In this document: positions 43,831-51,947 of the stretch, in pieces
Position numbering within the stretch: the stretch's first letter is position 1
How the letters are laid out: the number at the start of each line of letters is the position of its first letter
DNA from: an uncultured Eubacteriales bacterium
Lineage (GTDB): Bacteria > Bacillota > Clostridia > Lachnospirales > Lachnospiraceae
NCBI GenBank assembly: GCA_949299375.1
Contig: CASGAH010000002.1
Coordinates: 1 to 53,953 of the forward strand
Direction: 5' to 3'
DNA: 53,953 nt
Program-made: the position numbers and the translations under genes
The notes under the pieces: model-generated
Seen by the model: only the letters and a program-made list of their open reading frames with translations
What the model was told of the DNA's origin: nothing
Database searches by the model: none

Positions 43831-44957
43831 TTGCGGTCACGCTCCACCTGTCGAATGATTTTTTCCATCGTCGCGGCGTTGTCCGCAGCCTCGAAAAACT
43901 CGTGTGCCCGCCGCTCATACTGTTCATACGATGCCTCGATCTTCTGAAGTCCCTCCACAATCTCACGGCTCTCCCGGAAGTCGACGCAGACTCCTGCGCC
44001 GCTTGCCCCAATGGAGTACTCGAGCCCCGGAATGCAGTTTCCAAGAACCGGAATTCCAAATCCGGTATACTCATATATTTTGTTCGGCGCACAGAACATG
44101 TTGTTGAGGCTGCTCTCGTCGTAGTATGCGATCCCGATGTGCGCATAACTTGTGACAAACAGATGATACGGCGCCGTCACTTCCCCGAGATATATTGTGT
44201 CCGGATAGATCCCTAGCAAATCCGGCAGGCAGTTTTGCGTATCTCTCCCCATCAGGACAAACACATACGGTTTGTTCCAGCTTGAGAGCGCGCGGGCAAA
44301 CGGCCGCAGATCGCGATCCTTTGAAAAAACGCCCTGGTAGCAGATGATTCGCTTTCCGCGCAAAAGTTTGGCGAACTCCGGCCAGTAGCGGTCCAACTCC
44401 TCCATACAGCGGGTTCTCGGATGGTCATACGGCTTGTTGGGCAAAACCCATGGAATCCGCTCCAGATGGTACCATTTTTTCATAATGGCTGCCCTGCCCC
44501 TCTCGCAGGCAGTCACCGCATCCGCCGTTCTCAGCGCAGCCCCAAGAGTCGGGCGAATGATTTTGTCCATCTGCATGTTGGTCGTATCGTGCAGCTCTAA
44601 AATAGAAAGCACACGCGGCATTTCCGGAAAAACTCCCGTCAGACAGAGCGCCGTCTCCGCCGTCGCCGTCCACAAGAGAGCCTCCTCCCGTTCGTCTCGC
44701 ATCGCCTTCCTGCAGCCGGAGCGAAACGACGCCCGCAGCGCAATCCCCCGAACTCCTTTGACAGGGATTTTTCGCCGGGGTATTTCCTGCATCTTTGCGC
44801 CCTCTCCGAGAAGAAGCGCACGCACTTCCTCTCGGCATCCGCCATACAGCACCTGCACATCCAGCCCCATCCGGATAAGCATCCGAATCTGGGAAATACA
44901 GGGCGGAAAATTTTCCAGATCCTCATAAATCGCATAGTAGACTCGTCTTATTTTCAT
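43827..44957 (-). CDS. Glycosyltransferase, GT-B type
   Basis: 376 residues from ATG at 44957 (AGAGG upstream). The N-terminal Rossmann half is divergent; the C-terminal half has GKRIICYQGVFSKDRDL, VLMGR, YLGEVTAPYHLFVTSYAHIGIAYYD and the NKIYEYTGFGIPVLGN donor-binding block of GT4-like enzymes. Sugar and acceptor unknown. It overlaps the pyruvyltransferase by 4 bp and follows the polymerase gene by 28 bp. Confidence 0.87.
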   Translation of the reverse strand: MKIRRVYYAIYEDLENFPPCISQIRMLIRMGLDVQVLYGGCREEVRALLLGEGAKMQEIPRRKIPVKGVRGIALRASFRSGCRKAMRDEREEALLWTATAETALCLTGVFPEMPRVLSILELHDTTNMQMDKIIRPTLGAALRTADAVTACERGRAAIMKKWYHLERIPWVLPNKPYDHPRTRCMEELDRYWPEFAKLLRGKRIICYQGVFSKDRDLRPFARALSSWNKPYVFVLMGRDTQNCLPDLLGIYPDTIYLGEVTAPYHLFVTSYAHIGIAYYDESSLNNMFCAPNKIYEYTGFGIPVLGNCIPGLEYSIGASGAGVCVDFRESREIVEGLQKIEASYEQYERRAHEFFEAADNAATMEKIIRQVERDRK

Positions 44958-44985
44958 TTTAACCTCTTCTTCGCATCCAATTGTC

Positions 44986-46233
44986 TTATCCGACTCCAAT
45001 GCGCTCCCATTTCAGCACCGGTCTCTCCCCCTGCGGCGCGGCAAACATCATTTGAAAAGCCGCAAGCAAAAACGGGTAACAGACCATCGCGCATGTGTAG
45101 GTATAGAACATATTCCAGCAGGCGTTCAAAAGCCAGACGCCAACAACAATTGCGCGCAGGAAAACCGGAATCGTCCGGGGCAGCATCTGCCCAAAGAGCG
45201 CGCGCATGACGGCAACGTAGATGGCAAGTCCAACCGCTCCATAGATGAGCAAAATTTGAAGGAAATCGTTGTGCATCCATGTGTAGACCCCCATCGACTC
45301 ATAAAAAACTTCATAGGGGAGATTATATCCTCCCCCTAGCAGCTTTCCGGGAAGATTCATCTCCTCATATTCATCCCATCCCGCATTCCAAAAAGCTGTG
45401 CGGCTGTTGGAGAGGGCGCCGAGGAATCCATACAATTCGTAGTTATCCGTCTTCTCCCCATTTTCATAGATTGCAGACTCCCACTTATCCTTCATCACGG
45501 AAACGCCCATCAAAAGAACCAGTCCGGCCAGAAGCGGTACAACCGTCCAGTAGAATATTTTTTTATCTCTCCAAAGCGCATACCAGAGAAGGAGCACGAC
45601 AAGCATCCCAATCCCGAGATACGTTCTGCTCCCCGAAAGATAAAGGCAGGCGACCGGCACAATGCTTCCGATCGCGTACCGTTTTTTTCTCTCCCGCACA
45701 AACATTCCAAAACAGAGGACCAGCACAAAAAAGGCCGAGGAGGCAAAGCGGGCCGCCTGTCCGGTAAACGAGACAAAATAGTACTCTGTCCCCCAGATAT
45801 TCTGATAGGAAGAGGGGAAAAACAGGGAAACTCCAACGATCAGAGCCCATACCGCAAGGACGGCCTGAATGTATCCCCGATCCTTCGTCCAGCAGGCAAA
45901 CAGCCCCTCCCGGTTTCCGACAACATACCCGAAAAACAGAAGGAAGAACAGGAAATAAAAGCGCTCATTTCCATTGTGAAGCGGCGTCTTCGTCTGAACG
46001 AACGCAGCGATCTGCAAAAAGACCGCAGCTCCATATACAATCCACTCCCATTTTCCTTTCCTGCTCTTTGCGATCTGATACAGCAGCAGCAAAAAGGAAA
46101 TCCCAAAAATTCCCTTGTTCAAAATGGAAAACCGGGAAGGCAAAAGCGTTCCAATCGGAAACAGCAGCATTGCCCGGTACATCCACTGTTCTATTTTCTC
46201 TCCCATCCGTATTCTCATCCAGCCGTACTCCAT
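44986..46233 (-). CDS. O-antigen polymerase/ligase-like membrane protein
   Basis: 415 residues from ATG at 46233, six bases after GGAG; an ATG two codons earlier sits on the ribosome site itself. About eleven hydrophobic segments and a large outer loop (about residues 255-320) with SNSRTAFWNAGWDEY and GGGYNLPYEVFYESMG, followed by TWMHNDFLQILLIYG. This arrangement, with the HND near the end of the loop, is typical of the Wzy/WaaL superfamily, which polymerises or attaches surface polysaccharide. Part of the glycan operon between a GT2 and a GT-B gene. Confidence 0.88.
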   Translation of the reverse strand: MEYGWMRIRMGEKIEQWMYRAMLLFPIGTLLPSRFSILNKGIFGISFLLLLYQIAKSRKGKWEWIVYGAAVFLQIAAFVQTKTPLHNGNERFYFLFFLLFFGYVVGNREGLFACWTKDRGYIQAVLAVWALIVGVSLFFPSSYQNIWGTEYYFVSFTGQAARFASSAFFVLVLCFGMFVRERKKRYAIGSIVPVACLYLSGSRTYLGIGMLVVLLLWYALWRDKKIFYWTVVPLLAGLVLLMGVSVMKDKWESAIYENGEKTDNYELYGFLGALSNSRTAFWNAGWDEYEEMNLPGKLLGGGYNLPYEVFYESMGVYTWMHNDFLQILLIYGAVGLAIYVAVMRALFGQMLPRTIPVFLRAIVVGVWLLNACWNMFYTYTCAMVCYPFLLAAFQMMFAAPQGERPVLKWERIGVG

Positions 46234-46250
46234 TTTCATCTCCTCTTCCC

Positions 46251-46324
46251 CAATGAATCAACTGAATCCATTGGATCCAATGAATCCAGTTGATCCGTTG
46301 GATTTTATTTGATCCATTGGATCC
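46251..46324. repeat. 9-bp imperfect tandem repeat (minisatellite)
   Basis: About eight units resembling CAATGAATC / CATTGGATC, in register over 74 bp. It covers the last codons of the GT2 gene (EGIQWIK) and the intergenic space before the polymerase gene. The 9-bp period could expand or contract without shifting the reading frame. Confidence 0.85.
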
Positions 46325-47318
46325 CTTCTTTTTTGCCCTTCGCCTCGCGAATGCTCTGCACAAAATCATATCCGTCCACGACTTTTTTCGTCACAACTCT
46401 TCCCGTGTAAGACAAAAGGGCGAACACACGAATTCTTCGGGACGCATTCCTGTCCCAAAAGACGCCTTTTCGGTTCTTTCTGACATAGCTCCAGATTTCT
46501 CTTTGCAGCTTTCTCTGCCGGGGATGTGCCTGGCGCATATATTCCATAGAGCGGACAAGATAGAGCGTTCGAATGGCCGGATCGTATTCCGGCCCCAGCG
46601 CCGATGCGATTTGCGCAATCGCCTCATACCCGACCAGATGCTTCCTCTCCAATGTGCCGTGGACAATGCTTCCCGGGCGGACGAAATAGCAGTACGTGAC
46701 GGCATCCGAGGATGCGACAAAACGCGCTTTCTCAAACAGGCGCCATGTCGTAAACAAGTCTTCATACAGATATCCCTCCGGATAGCAAATCCCCGAAAAC
46801 AGCTCCCTGCGGTACAGCTTCCCCCACGGAGAATGATTCAGATGGGTGGAATACAGAAGCGATCGCATCGCCTCCGCGCTGTCTTCCACCCGCAGTTTTG
46901 CCTTAGACTGCTGCGATTGCTCCAGCGAGTACCTCGGATCGGAGGAGATCCGAAACGCGCTCGAACAGATGTCGATTCTCGTCTCTTTTGCCATCTGATA
47001 CAAATGCTGTACATGGTTCGGGTAAATCCAATCGTCACTGTCCACAAACAGCACAAACTCCCCGGATGCTGCGCGCACCCCTGTATTTCTGGCAGCGGCA
47101 GGTCCTTTGTTTGGCTGATGAATGATCCGGATGCGGGCATCGCGCTGTGAAAGCCGATCCAACATCGCTTTGCTTCCGTCCACGGACCCATCGTCCACTG
47201 CAATCATCTCCAGGTTGTGATATGTCTGACGGCAAATGCTGTCTAAGCACCGGGAAATATATTGCTGGGCATTGTAGACCGGAATGATAACACTGATTAA
47301 CGGTTCTGTTCCTTCCAC
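46305..47318 (-). CDS. GT2 family glycosyltransferase
   Basis: 337 residues from a GTG at 47318, preceded by GGAGGAG. GT-A domain: SVIIPVYNAQQYISRCLDS, AVDDGSVDGS, GPAAARNTGV and the DxD motif FVDSDDWIYP. The C-terminal half (PWGKLYRRELF, YEDLFTTWRLFEKA) matches EpsJ/CPS-type enzymes. It likely starts or extends the repeat unit of the surface glycan. First gene of the minus-strand operon; the last codons are inside the 9-bp tandem repeat, so C-terminal length may vary between strains. Confidence 0.92.
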   Translation of the reverse strand: MEGTEPLISVIIPVYNAQQYISRCLDSICRQTYHNLEMIAVDDGSVDGSKAMLDRLSQRDARIRIIHQPNKGPAAARNTGVRAASGEFVLFVDSDDWIYPNHVQHLYQMAKETRIDICSSAFRISSDPRYSLEQSQQSKAKLRVEDSAEAMRSLLYSTHLNHSPWGKLYRRELFSGICYPEGYLYEDLFTTWRLFEKARFVASSDAVTYCYFVRPGSIVHGTLERKHLVGYEAIAQIASALGPEYDPAIRTLYLVRSMEYMRQAHPRQRKLQREIWSYVRKNRKGVFWDRNASRRIRVFALLSYTGRVVTKKVVDGYDFVQSIREAKGKKEGIQWIK

Positions 47319-47350
47319 GGCTCCTCCTGACTGTTCTTTTGTGTCTTATC

Positions 47351-47376
47351 TGAGATCAAAATACCTTTTGATCTCA
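47351..47376. promoter_or_regulatory. Perfect inverted repeat in the polysaccharide operon leader
   Basis: 11-bp perfect arms (47351-47361 and 47366-47376; arm TGAGATCAAAA) around a 4-nt loop. It lies between the operon promoter (47407-47436) and the first gene, in the leader. It may be an operator or an mRNA hairpin. There is no T-run matching a plain terminator on the minus strand. Confidence 0.65.
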
Positions 47377-47406
47377 ACAGCATATGATGTATTTTTAATT
47401 TTTTCC

Positions 47407-47436
47407 ATGATAACACAATCTATATAGAAAAAGCAA
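47407..47436 (-). promoter_or_regulatory. Promoter of the polysaccharide operon
   Basis: TTGCTT -35 (47431-47436), 18-bp spacer, TATCAT -10 (47407-47412) on the minus strand. Divergent from the GT4 promoter only 9 bp away. Confidence 0.65.
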
Positions 47437-47444
47437 GTATCCAT

Positions 47445-47472
47445 TTGACAAAAAGGAGGATTATGATAGAAT
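47445..47472 (+). promoter_or_regulatory. Promoter of the GT4 gene
   Basis: TTGACA -35 (47445-47450), 16-bp spacer, TAGAAT -10 (47467-47472), followed by AAGGAG and the ATG at 47497. Confidence 0.8.
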
Positions 47473-47496
47473 GGGGATATAAGGAGTCCGAATTTT

Positions 47497-48828
47497 ATGA
47501 AAATACTTTTGGTGAACAAATTTCATTATATCAAAGGCGGATCAGAACGATATTATTTTGGTCTCGCAAAGCTGCTGCAGTCCCACGGACATGAAGTCAT
47601 TTTTTTTGCGATGGAGGATGAGAAAAACATTCCTTGTAAACAGGCGTCCGATTTTGTCCGCAACATCGACTACAACGCGCAGCATTCCCTTCCGGAAATG
47701 ATAACTCTTGGCATTCGGGTGATCTATTCCCGGGAAGCAAAGGAGAAAATAAACAGGTTGATTGCCCGAGAACGCCCGGATCTTGTACACATCAACCTTT
47801 TTCAGAGTCAGCTGACCGGCTCCATTATAGACGCCGCCAAGCAGTTTTCGCTTCCCATCGTCTATACGGTTCACGACTTGAAATGCGTGTGCCCCAATTA
47901 TACGATGCTGGAACACGGACACCCATGCGAGAAGTGTCTCCACGGCAACTTTCTCTGGTGCATCCGGAACAATTGTATGAAAGATTCCCGCGCAAAGAGC
48001 ACGCTCGCCGCCCTCGAGTCGGCGTTTTATCGCTGGCGCCGGTTCTATGAAAAGATCGACTTGTTCCTCACGCCTTCCCTCTTTTTCAAAAACAAACTGG
48101 AAGAGGCAAAGATCACCCGCTCTCCCATTCTCCATATGGCAAACTTCCTGCCAGACTCCATTCCCTGCGAGAGCGACGGAACGTTTAAGCCATATTTTCT
48201 CTATTTTGGGCGCCTCAGCGCCGAAAAAGGGCTGCTGTTTTTGATCGACTGTTATGCCATGGAACCGCGTTCCATGCCCCTCTACATCGTCGGAACCGGA
48301 CCGCTCAAGCAAAGGCTCCAGGAGCAAATCCGAAAAAAAGGGCTGGAATCGCAAGTCATTCTTCTCGGATTCCGGGAAGGGAAGGATCTGTACTCCCTCG
48401 TCCGGCACGCCAAGTGCGTCATTCTCCCGTCCCAGTGGTATGAAAACGGCCCCTATTCCGTGATGGAGGCGATGGCGTTTGGAAGGCCGGTCATTGTGAG
48501 CCGTATGGGAGGACTCCCGGAAATCGTCGTTCCCGGGGAAACCGGATTCGTGTACGAAGCGGACAATCCACAACAGCTGATCCACGATATGCGCGTCATA
48601 GAAGCGATGGATACGGATTGCTTTGCAAACATGAGCCATCGAATTGTCGAAACTGCAAAGCAGCGTTTTTCGGGGGAAGCCTATCTTTCCCGGCTGCTCA
48701 CACTCTATGAGTCGCTCCTCTCCTCCTCCAAAGGCAAACCGGCGGTCGGATCTGTGCAGGCAGATAAGAAAATCGAAAAAAACGAAAAAATGAAAAAAAG
48801 TGAAAAAATGAATGCATTTTCTTGTTGA
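47497..48828 (+). CDS. GT4 family glycosyltransferase
   Basis: 443 residues. N-terminal NKFHYIKGGSERYYFGLAK and HDLKCVCPNYTMLEHGHPC; C-terminal donor-binding half with FGRLSAEKG, GTGPLKQ, PSQWYENGPYSVMEAMAFG and GGLPEIV, the classic EX7E region of GT4 retaining enzymes. A Cys cluster near residues 130-165 is common in this subgroup. The last 25 residues are a Lys/Glu/Met repeat (KKIEKNEKMKKSEKM) encoded by A-rich repeats, unlike the rest. Divergent from the polysaccharide operon and probably part of it. The stop codon lies within the -35 box of tRNA-Trp. Confidence 0.93.
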   Translation: MKILLVNKFHYIKGGSERYYFGLAKLLQSHGHEVIFFAMEDEKNIPCKQASDFVRNIDYNAQHSLPEMITLGIRVIYSREAKEKINRLIARERPDLVHINLFQSQLTGSIIDAAKQFSLPIVYTVHDLKCVCPNYTMLEHGHPCEKCLHGNFLWCIRNNCMKDSRAKSTLAALESAFYRWRRFYEKIDLFLTPSLFFKNKLEEAKITRSPILHMANFLPDSIPCESDGTFKPYFLYFGRLSAEKGLLFLIDCYAMEPRSMPLYIVGTGPLKQRLQEQIRKKGLESQVILLGFREGKDLYSLVRHAKCVILPSQWYENGPYSVMEAMAFGRPVIVSRMGGLPEIVVPGETGFVYEADNPQQLIHDMRVIEAMDTDCFANMSHRIVETAKQRFSGEAYLSRLLTLYESLLSSSKGKPAVGSVQADKKIEKNEKMKKSEKMNAFSC

Positions 48829-48853
48829 CAAGCCTGAACTCTTGTGGTAAGAT
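48825..48853 (+). promoter_or_regulatory. Promoter of tRNA-Trp overlapping the GT4 stop codon
   Basis: TTGACA -35 (48825-48830), 17-bp spacer, TAAGAT -10 (48848-48853). The TGA stop of the GT4 gene (48826-48828) is part of the -35 hexamer. Confidence 0.88.
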
Positions 48854-48870
48854 GATGAGGTCGAACAGAA

Positions 48871-48941
48871 AGAGGCATAGTTCAATGGTAGAGCTGCGGT
48901 CTCCAAAACCGTCGATACGGGTTCGAATCCTGTTGCCTCTG
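48871..48941 (+). tRNA. trpT: tRNA-Trp (anticodon CCA)
   Basis: 71 nt with a full cloverleaf: acceptor AGAGGCA/TGCCTCT, D-arm GTTC/GAGC, anticodon arm GCGGT-CTCCAAA-ACCGT (anticodon CCA), 4-nt variable region, T-arm ACGGG-TTCGAAT-CCTGT and discriminator G. The CCA end is not encoded. Its own promoter lies just upstream and an intrinsic terminator downstream. Confidence 0.97.
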
Positions 48942-48968
48942 CTCTCCTTTTGAGAAGGCATCTGTGTG

Positions 48969-49012
48969 CCCCCTGTCAGATTTTACGATTGTCTGACAGG
49001 GGGTATTTTTTT
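48969..49012 (+). terminator. Intrinsic terminator after tRNA-Trp
   Basis: A 12-bp GC-rich stem (48969-48980 with 48992-49003), 11-nt loop, then a run of T. Confidence 0.93.
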
Positions 49013-49025
49013 GTCTCTCAAAGTA

Positions 49026-49054
49026 TTGCCTTATCCGTCCCGGCATGATATCAT
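49026..49054 (+). promoter_or_regulatory. Promoter of the alcohol dehydrogenase gene
   Basis: TTGCCT -35 (49026-49031), 17-bp spacer, TATCAT -10 (49049-49054) with an extended TG. It leaves a leader of about 110 nt before the ATG at 49173. Confidence 0.75.
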
Positions 49055-49172
49055 ATGGTTATCGAATTGCGCATGTGCCCCTGCGCGGAGCACGTTTGCA
49101 ATCCATTTTATCTGGAGTCAGATATTCGTTTGGCTCCGATCCCATCCAAATTCATCATCAAAGGAGGTTGTT

Positions 49173-50234
49173 ATGAAAGGTTATGCGATGCTGAAAATCG
49201 GCGAGTCCGGATGGATCGAGAAAGACCGTCCACAGTGCGGTCCAATGGATGCCATCTGTAAGCCACTGGCTGTTGCCATCTGTACATCTGACGTTCACAC
49301 GCTCTGGGAGGGCGCAATCGGGGAGCGTCACAATATGATTCTCGGACATGAATGCTGTGCCGAAGTTGTGGAAGTTGGCTCTATGGTGAAAGATTTCAAA
49401 CCGGGAGACCGTGTCCTCGTACCGGCAATTACACCGGACTGGAACTCTCTTGAGGCGCAGGCTGGATACTCCATGCATTCCGGCGGAATGCTGGCAGGCT
49501 GGAAGTTCTCGAACTTTAAAGACGGTGTGTTCTCCGAATTCTTCCACGTAAACGACGCAGACGGCAATCTGGCGCTGCTTCCGTCCAACATTTCCCCGGA
49601 AGATGCCTGTATGCTTTCTGATATGGTTCCGACCGGATTCCACGGAGTAGAGCTGGCAGACGTGCAGTTCGGAGATACCGTTCTCGTCATCGGAATCGGC
49701 CCGGTTGGTCTGATGTCTGTTGCCGGAGCCAATATGCGCGGCGCTGCCCGCATTCTCGCAGTCGGAACGAGAAAGCCCTGCGTAGAAGCTGCAAAGGGAT
49801 ACGGCGCTGTTGATTTTATCAGCTACAAAAAAGGCTCCATCGAAGATCAGGTTCTGGAGCTTACCGGCGGCAAAGGCGTAGACAAAGTCATCGTTGCCGG
49901 AGGCGGATGTGAAACTTTCGAATCCGCAATCAAATGCCTGAAACCCGGCGGAAAGATTGGAAATGTCAACTATCTGGGAAGCGGAACTTATGTAAACATC
50001 CCGAGAGTGGAATGGGGCGTTGGCATGGGTCACAAGCAGATCAACGGCGGTTTGATGCCGGGCGGACGTCTTCGCATGGAGAAGCTTGGCGCACTCGTCG
50101 CTGCCGGAAAACTGGACGTGCATCCACTTGTCTCCCATGTGTTTGACGGATGGGAGCACTTAGAGGAGGCACTCTTCCTGATGCGTGACAAGCCTGCCGA
50201 TCTGATCAAACCTGTTGTGAGAATCGAAAACTGA
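49173..50234 (+). CDS. Zinc-dependent secondary alcohol dehydrogenase, TbADH-like
   Basis: 353 residues from ATG at 49173 (AAAGGAGG upstream), closely matching the Thermoanaerobacter brockii and Clostridium beijerinckii NADP-dependent secondary alcohol dehydrogenases. Catalytic zinc ligands are all in place: Cys37, His59, Glu60, Asp150. The nucleotide fold has GIGPVG at 174-179. The NADP-phosphate contacts Gly198, Arg200 and Tyr218 are present, with Thr in place of Ser199. It should reduce ketones or aldehydes to alcohols (for example acetone to 2-propanol) in fermentation. A COG0523 GTPase gene follows 85 bp downstream. Confidence 0.96.
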   Translation: MKGYAMLKIGESGWIEKDRPQCGPMDAICKPLAVAICTSDVHTLWEGAIGERHNMILGHECCAEVVEVGSMVKDFKPGDRVLVPAITPDWNSLEAQAGYSMHSGGMLAGWKFSNFKDGVFSEFFHVNDADGNLALLPSNISPEDACMLSDMVPTGFHGVELADVQFGDTVLVIGIGPVGLMSVAGANMRGAARILAVGTRKPCVEAAKGYGAVDFISYKKGSIEDQVLELTGGKGVDKVIVAGGGCETFESAIKCLKPGGKIGNVNYLGSGTYVNIPRVEWGVGMGHKQINGGLMPGGRLRMEKLGALVAAGKLDVHPLVSHVFDGWEHLEEALFLMRDKPADLIKPVVRIEN

Positions 50235-50319
50235 GCCGGATAACACACGCTCTTTGTGACGCTGCGTTATAGAGAACGCTCCACACGGGTTTTCGATCTG
50301 TCAGAAAGGTGCTTTTCTC

Positions 50320-51246
50320 ATGAAGGTATTGATTGTCTCAGGGCTTTTGGGCGCAGGAAAGACGACATTCATCCAGACGATGGCGCAAAAAAGCGGTCAG
50401 GATTTTGTCGTGATGGAAAATGAATATGGGGAGGCTGGGATCGACTCTGCTCGTTTGGGCCAGGACAAAAACCTCAATGTCTGGGAGATGACGGAGGGCT
50501 GTGTCTGCTGTACGATGAAAGCGGATTTCGCCTCCTCTATTCTAACCATTGCCAACACACTGGATCCGGAATATCTGATTGTGGAGCCGACCGGCGTTGG
50601 ATTTCTCTCCAACATCATTCAAAACATCCGTCAGATTTCCTATGAGCGGATCACGCTGCTTGCACCGGTTACCATCCTGGACGCAGACAGTTTCGATCTG
50701 TCCCGGGCCGTATACAAGGACATTTTGCGCGACCAGCTCCAGTTTGCCGGAACCATCGTCATTTCCAAGCGTCACCCTGCTTCTTCCGGGGAAGAGGCAG
50801 AACTCATAAACGACATCCGCCGCATCGCTCCCAATGCCGTCATCCAATATGACCATTATTCGCATCAGCCTCTCTCCTGGTGGAACGCGCTCCTCCGCAA
50901 AGGATTGGGTGGAAGTCCGCTCCCGTCCTCCGCTTTGGAAGAGCCCGACTGGGAGACGCTCAGCCTGCGGGATCTCTTCCTCCCGAGCCCCAATCACCTC
51001 ATTTTCTTTCTGGAGGATCTGATTCGGGGCGCGTATGGCTGCATCCTGCGGGCAAAGGGAACCATACAGGCGGGGGATTTTCTGTACCGTTTTGATGTCG
51101 TCAACAATCGCTACGCCATCTGCGGCTGTGAGCCGGAAGAGGCCTCTATGGCAACATTTATCGGCATCCAGCTCAGGAGGAACCCGCTTCGAAAAGCGCT
51201 CCTCTCCCGCCTCTACCGGATGCCCAAAATCCGCATGATCCGCTAA
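50320..51246 (+). CDS. COG0523/CobW-type GTPase, putative metallochaperone
   Basis: 308 residues. G1 P-loop GLLGAGKTT at 8-16, the metal-binding GCVCCTM (Cys61, 63, 64; the CxCC signature), and EPTGVG as G3. The G4 position, normally NKxD, reads SKRH (149-152), so nucleotide specificity may differ. The C-terminal CobW domain is short (LEDLIRGAYGCILRAKGTIQ). COG0523 proteins deliver zinc or other metals. The gene is downstream of a zinc-dependent dehydrogenase, which could be its client, by inference. AAAGGTG precedes the start. Confidence 0.9.
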   Translation: MKVLIVSGLLGAGKTTFIQTMAQKSGQDFVVMENEYGEAGIDSARLGQDKNLNVWEMTEGCVCCTMKADFASSILTIANTLDPEYLIVEPTGVGFLSNIIQNIRQISYERITLLAPVTILDADSFDLSRAVYKDILRDQLQFAGTIVISKRHPASSGEEAELINDIRRIAPNAVIQYDHYSHQPLSWWNALLRKGLGGSPLPSSALEEPDWETLSLRDLFLPSPNHLIFFLEDLIRGAYGCILRAKGTIQAGDFLYRFDVVNNRYAICGCEPEEASMATFIGIQLRRNPLRKALLSRLYRMPKIRMIR

Positions 51247-51346
51247 GAGCGCTCTTTTCTCCGGTCTATTCCGGGGTAAGGCTGGGATTTCTCAAGCAAA
51301 ATGTCGTATCCTGCAAGAAAAACTTGTCCCTTCTTTCAAACAAGAC

Positions 51347-51374
51347 TTGACATTTCCGGATCTGCGGATACAAT
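51347..51374 (+). promoter_or_regulatory. Promoter of the T-box/cstA unit
   Basis: TTGACA -35 (51347-51352), 16-bp spacer, TACAAT -10 (51369-51374), so transcription would begin near 51381. Confidence 0.88.
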
Positions 51375-51380
51375 AAAGGG

Positions 51381-51881
51381 AGAACGAAATGCAATGAACA
51401 GGACAACACTTTTTTGCAAACCATTCTCAGAGAACTGCCGTTGGGTGCGAGACAGCGTATGGCGAAAAAAGCGATCCCCTGCAAGCAGTCCGCGTGAACA
51501 CTGTGCTGTGTCTGCCCCATTGGCGTTTCGCCAAAGGGCAAAGGGACACTCCCCAAACCCTATTGTGCGGGGCGCAGGTAAGGCAGAATGCGGGACAGCC
51601 AGTAAGGCGGGCCGGATTCCCACCGTTATCCGGGAACGCATTCTTTTCTCTCATATGGCGGCTGCCCCGACTGCGGACTGCCCGGACCAGACCGGAAGAA
51701 ACGGAAAAGACTTCCCCTACCCGGCATGAGACGGATTTGTTGTCTGGCGCATGCGATTCTGGAAAAAGTGATGCGAATAAGAGACCGGTTGGAACACAGC
51801 GACCGGTACGTGAAGTGGTACCGCGGAGCATTTTCACTCCGTCTTCATTTGGCACAGCCAAAAGAAGGCGGAGTTTTTTTT
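51381..51881 (+). promoter_or_regulatory. T-box riboswitch leader of cstA, unusually long
   Basis: Stem I is recognisable: the GAACAGGACAA element (51396-51406) and the distal AGAGAACTGCCGTTGGGTGCG segment near 51430-51450 with its closing CAGC. The T-box proper, AAGTGGTACCGCGG, is at 51813-51826, after a self-complementary ACCGGT stem III. The specifier cannot be fixed by eye; AUC (Ile) or UCC (Ser) around 51472-51477 are candidates. About 300 nt separate stem I from the T-box, well above the usual 100, and hold no convincing ORF. Uncharged tRNA should promote readthrough into cstA. Confidence 0.88.
51837..51881 (+). terminator. T-box-controlled terminator
   Basis: The 10-bp stem 51837-51846 with 51864-51873 (one G-U) is extended by an inner TTTGGC/GCCAAA stem and followed by eight T. 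The 5' arm CTCCG can instead pair with the T-box CGGAG to form the antiterminator. Confidence 0.93.
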
Positions 51882-51947
51882 GACCCACCGCCGTGATCGT
51901 TCAGTGCATTTCGTTCGTTTCATTCCAAACCAAAGGAGAGAATTACA

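Noticed and set aside
40077..47318. Mobile genetic island around the polysaccharide genes
   Set aside because: No integrase, transposase or flanking direct repeats were seen; tRNA-Trp is nearby but its 3' end is not duplicated in the window.
51494..51883. 129-codon frame within the cstA leader
   Set aside because: It overlaps the T-box and terminator, lacks a ribosome site and has no domain signal; the region is better explained as structured RNA.
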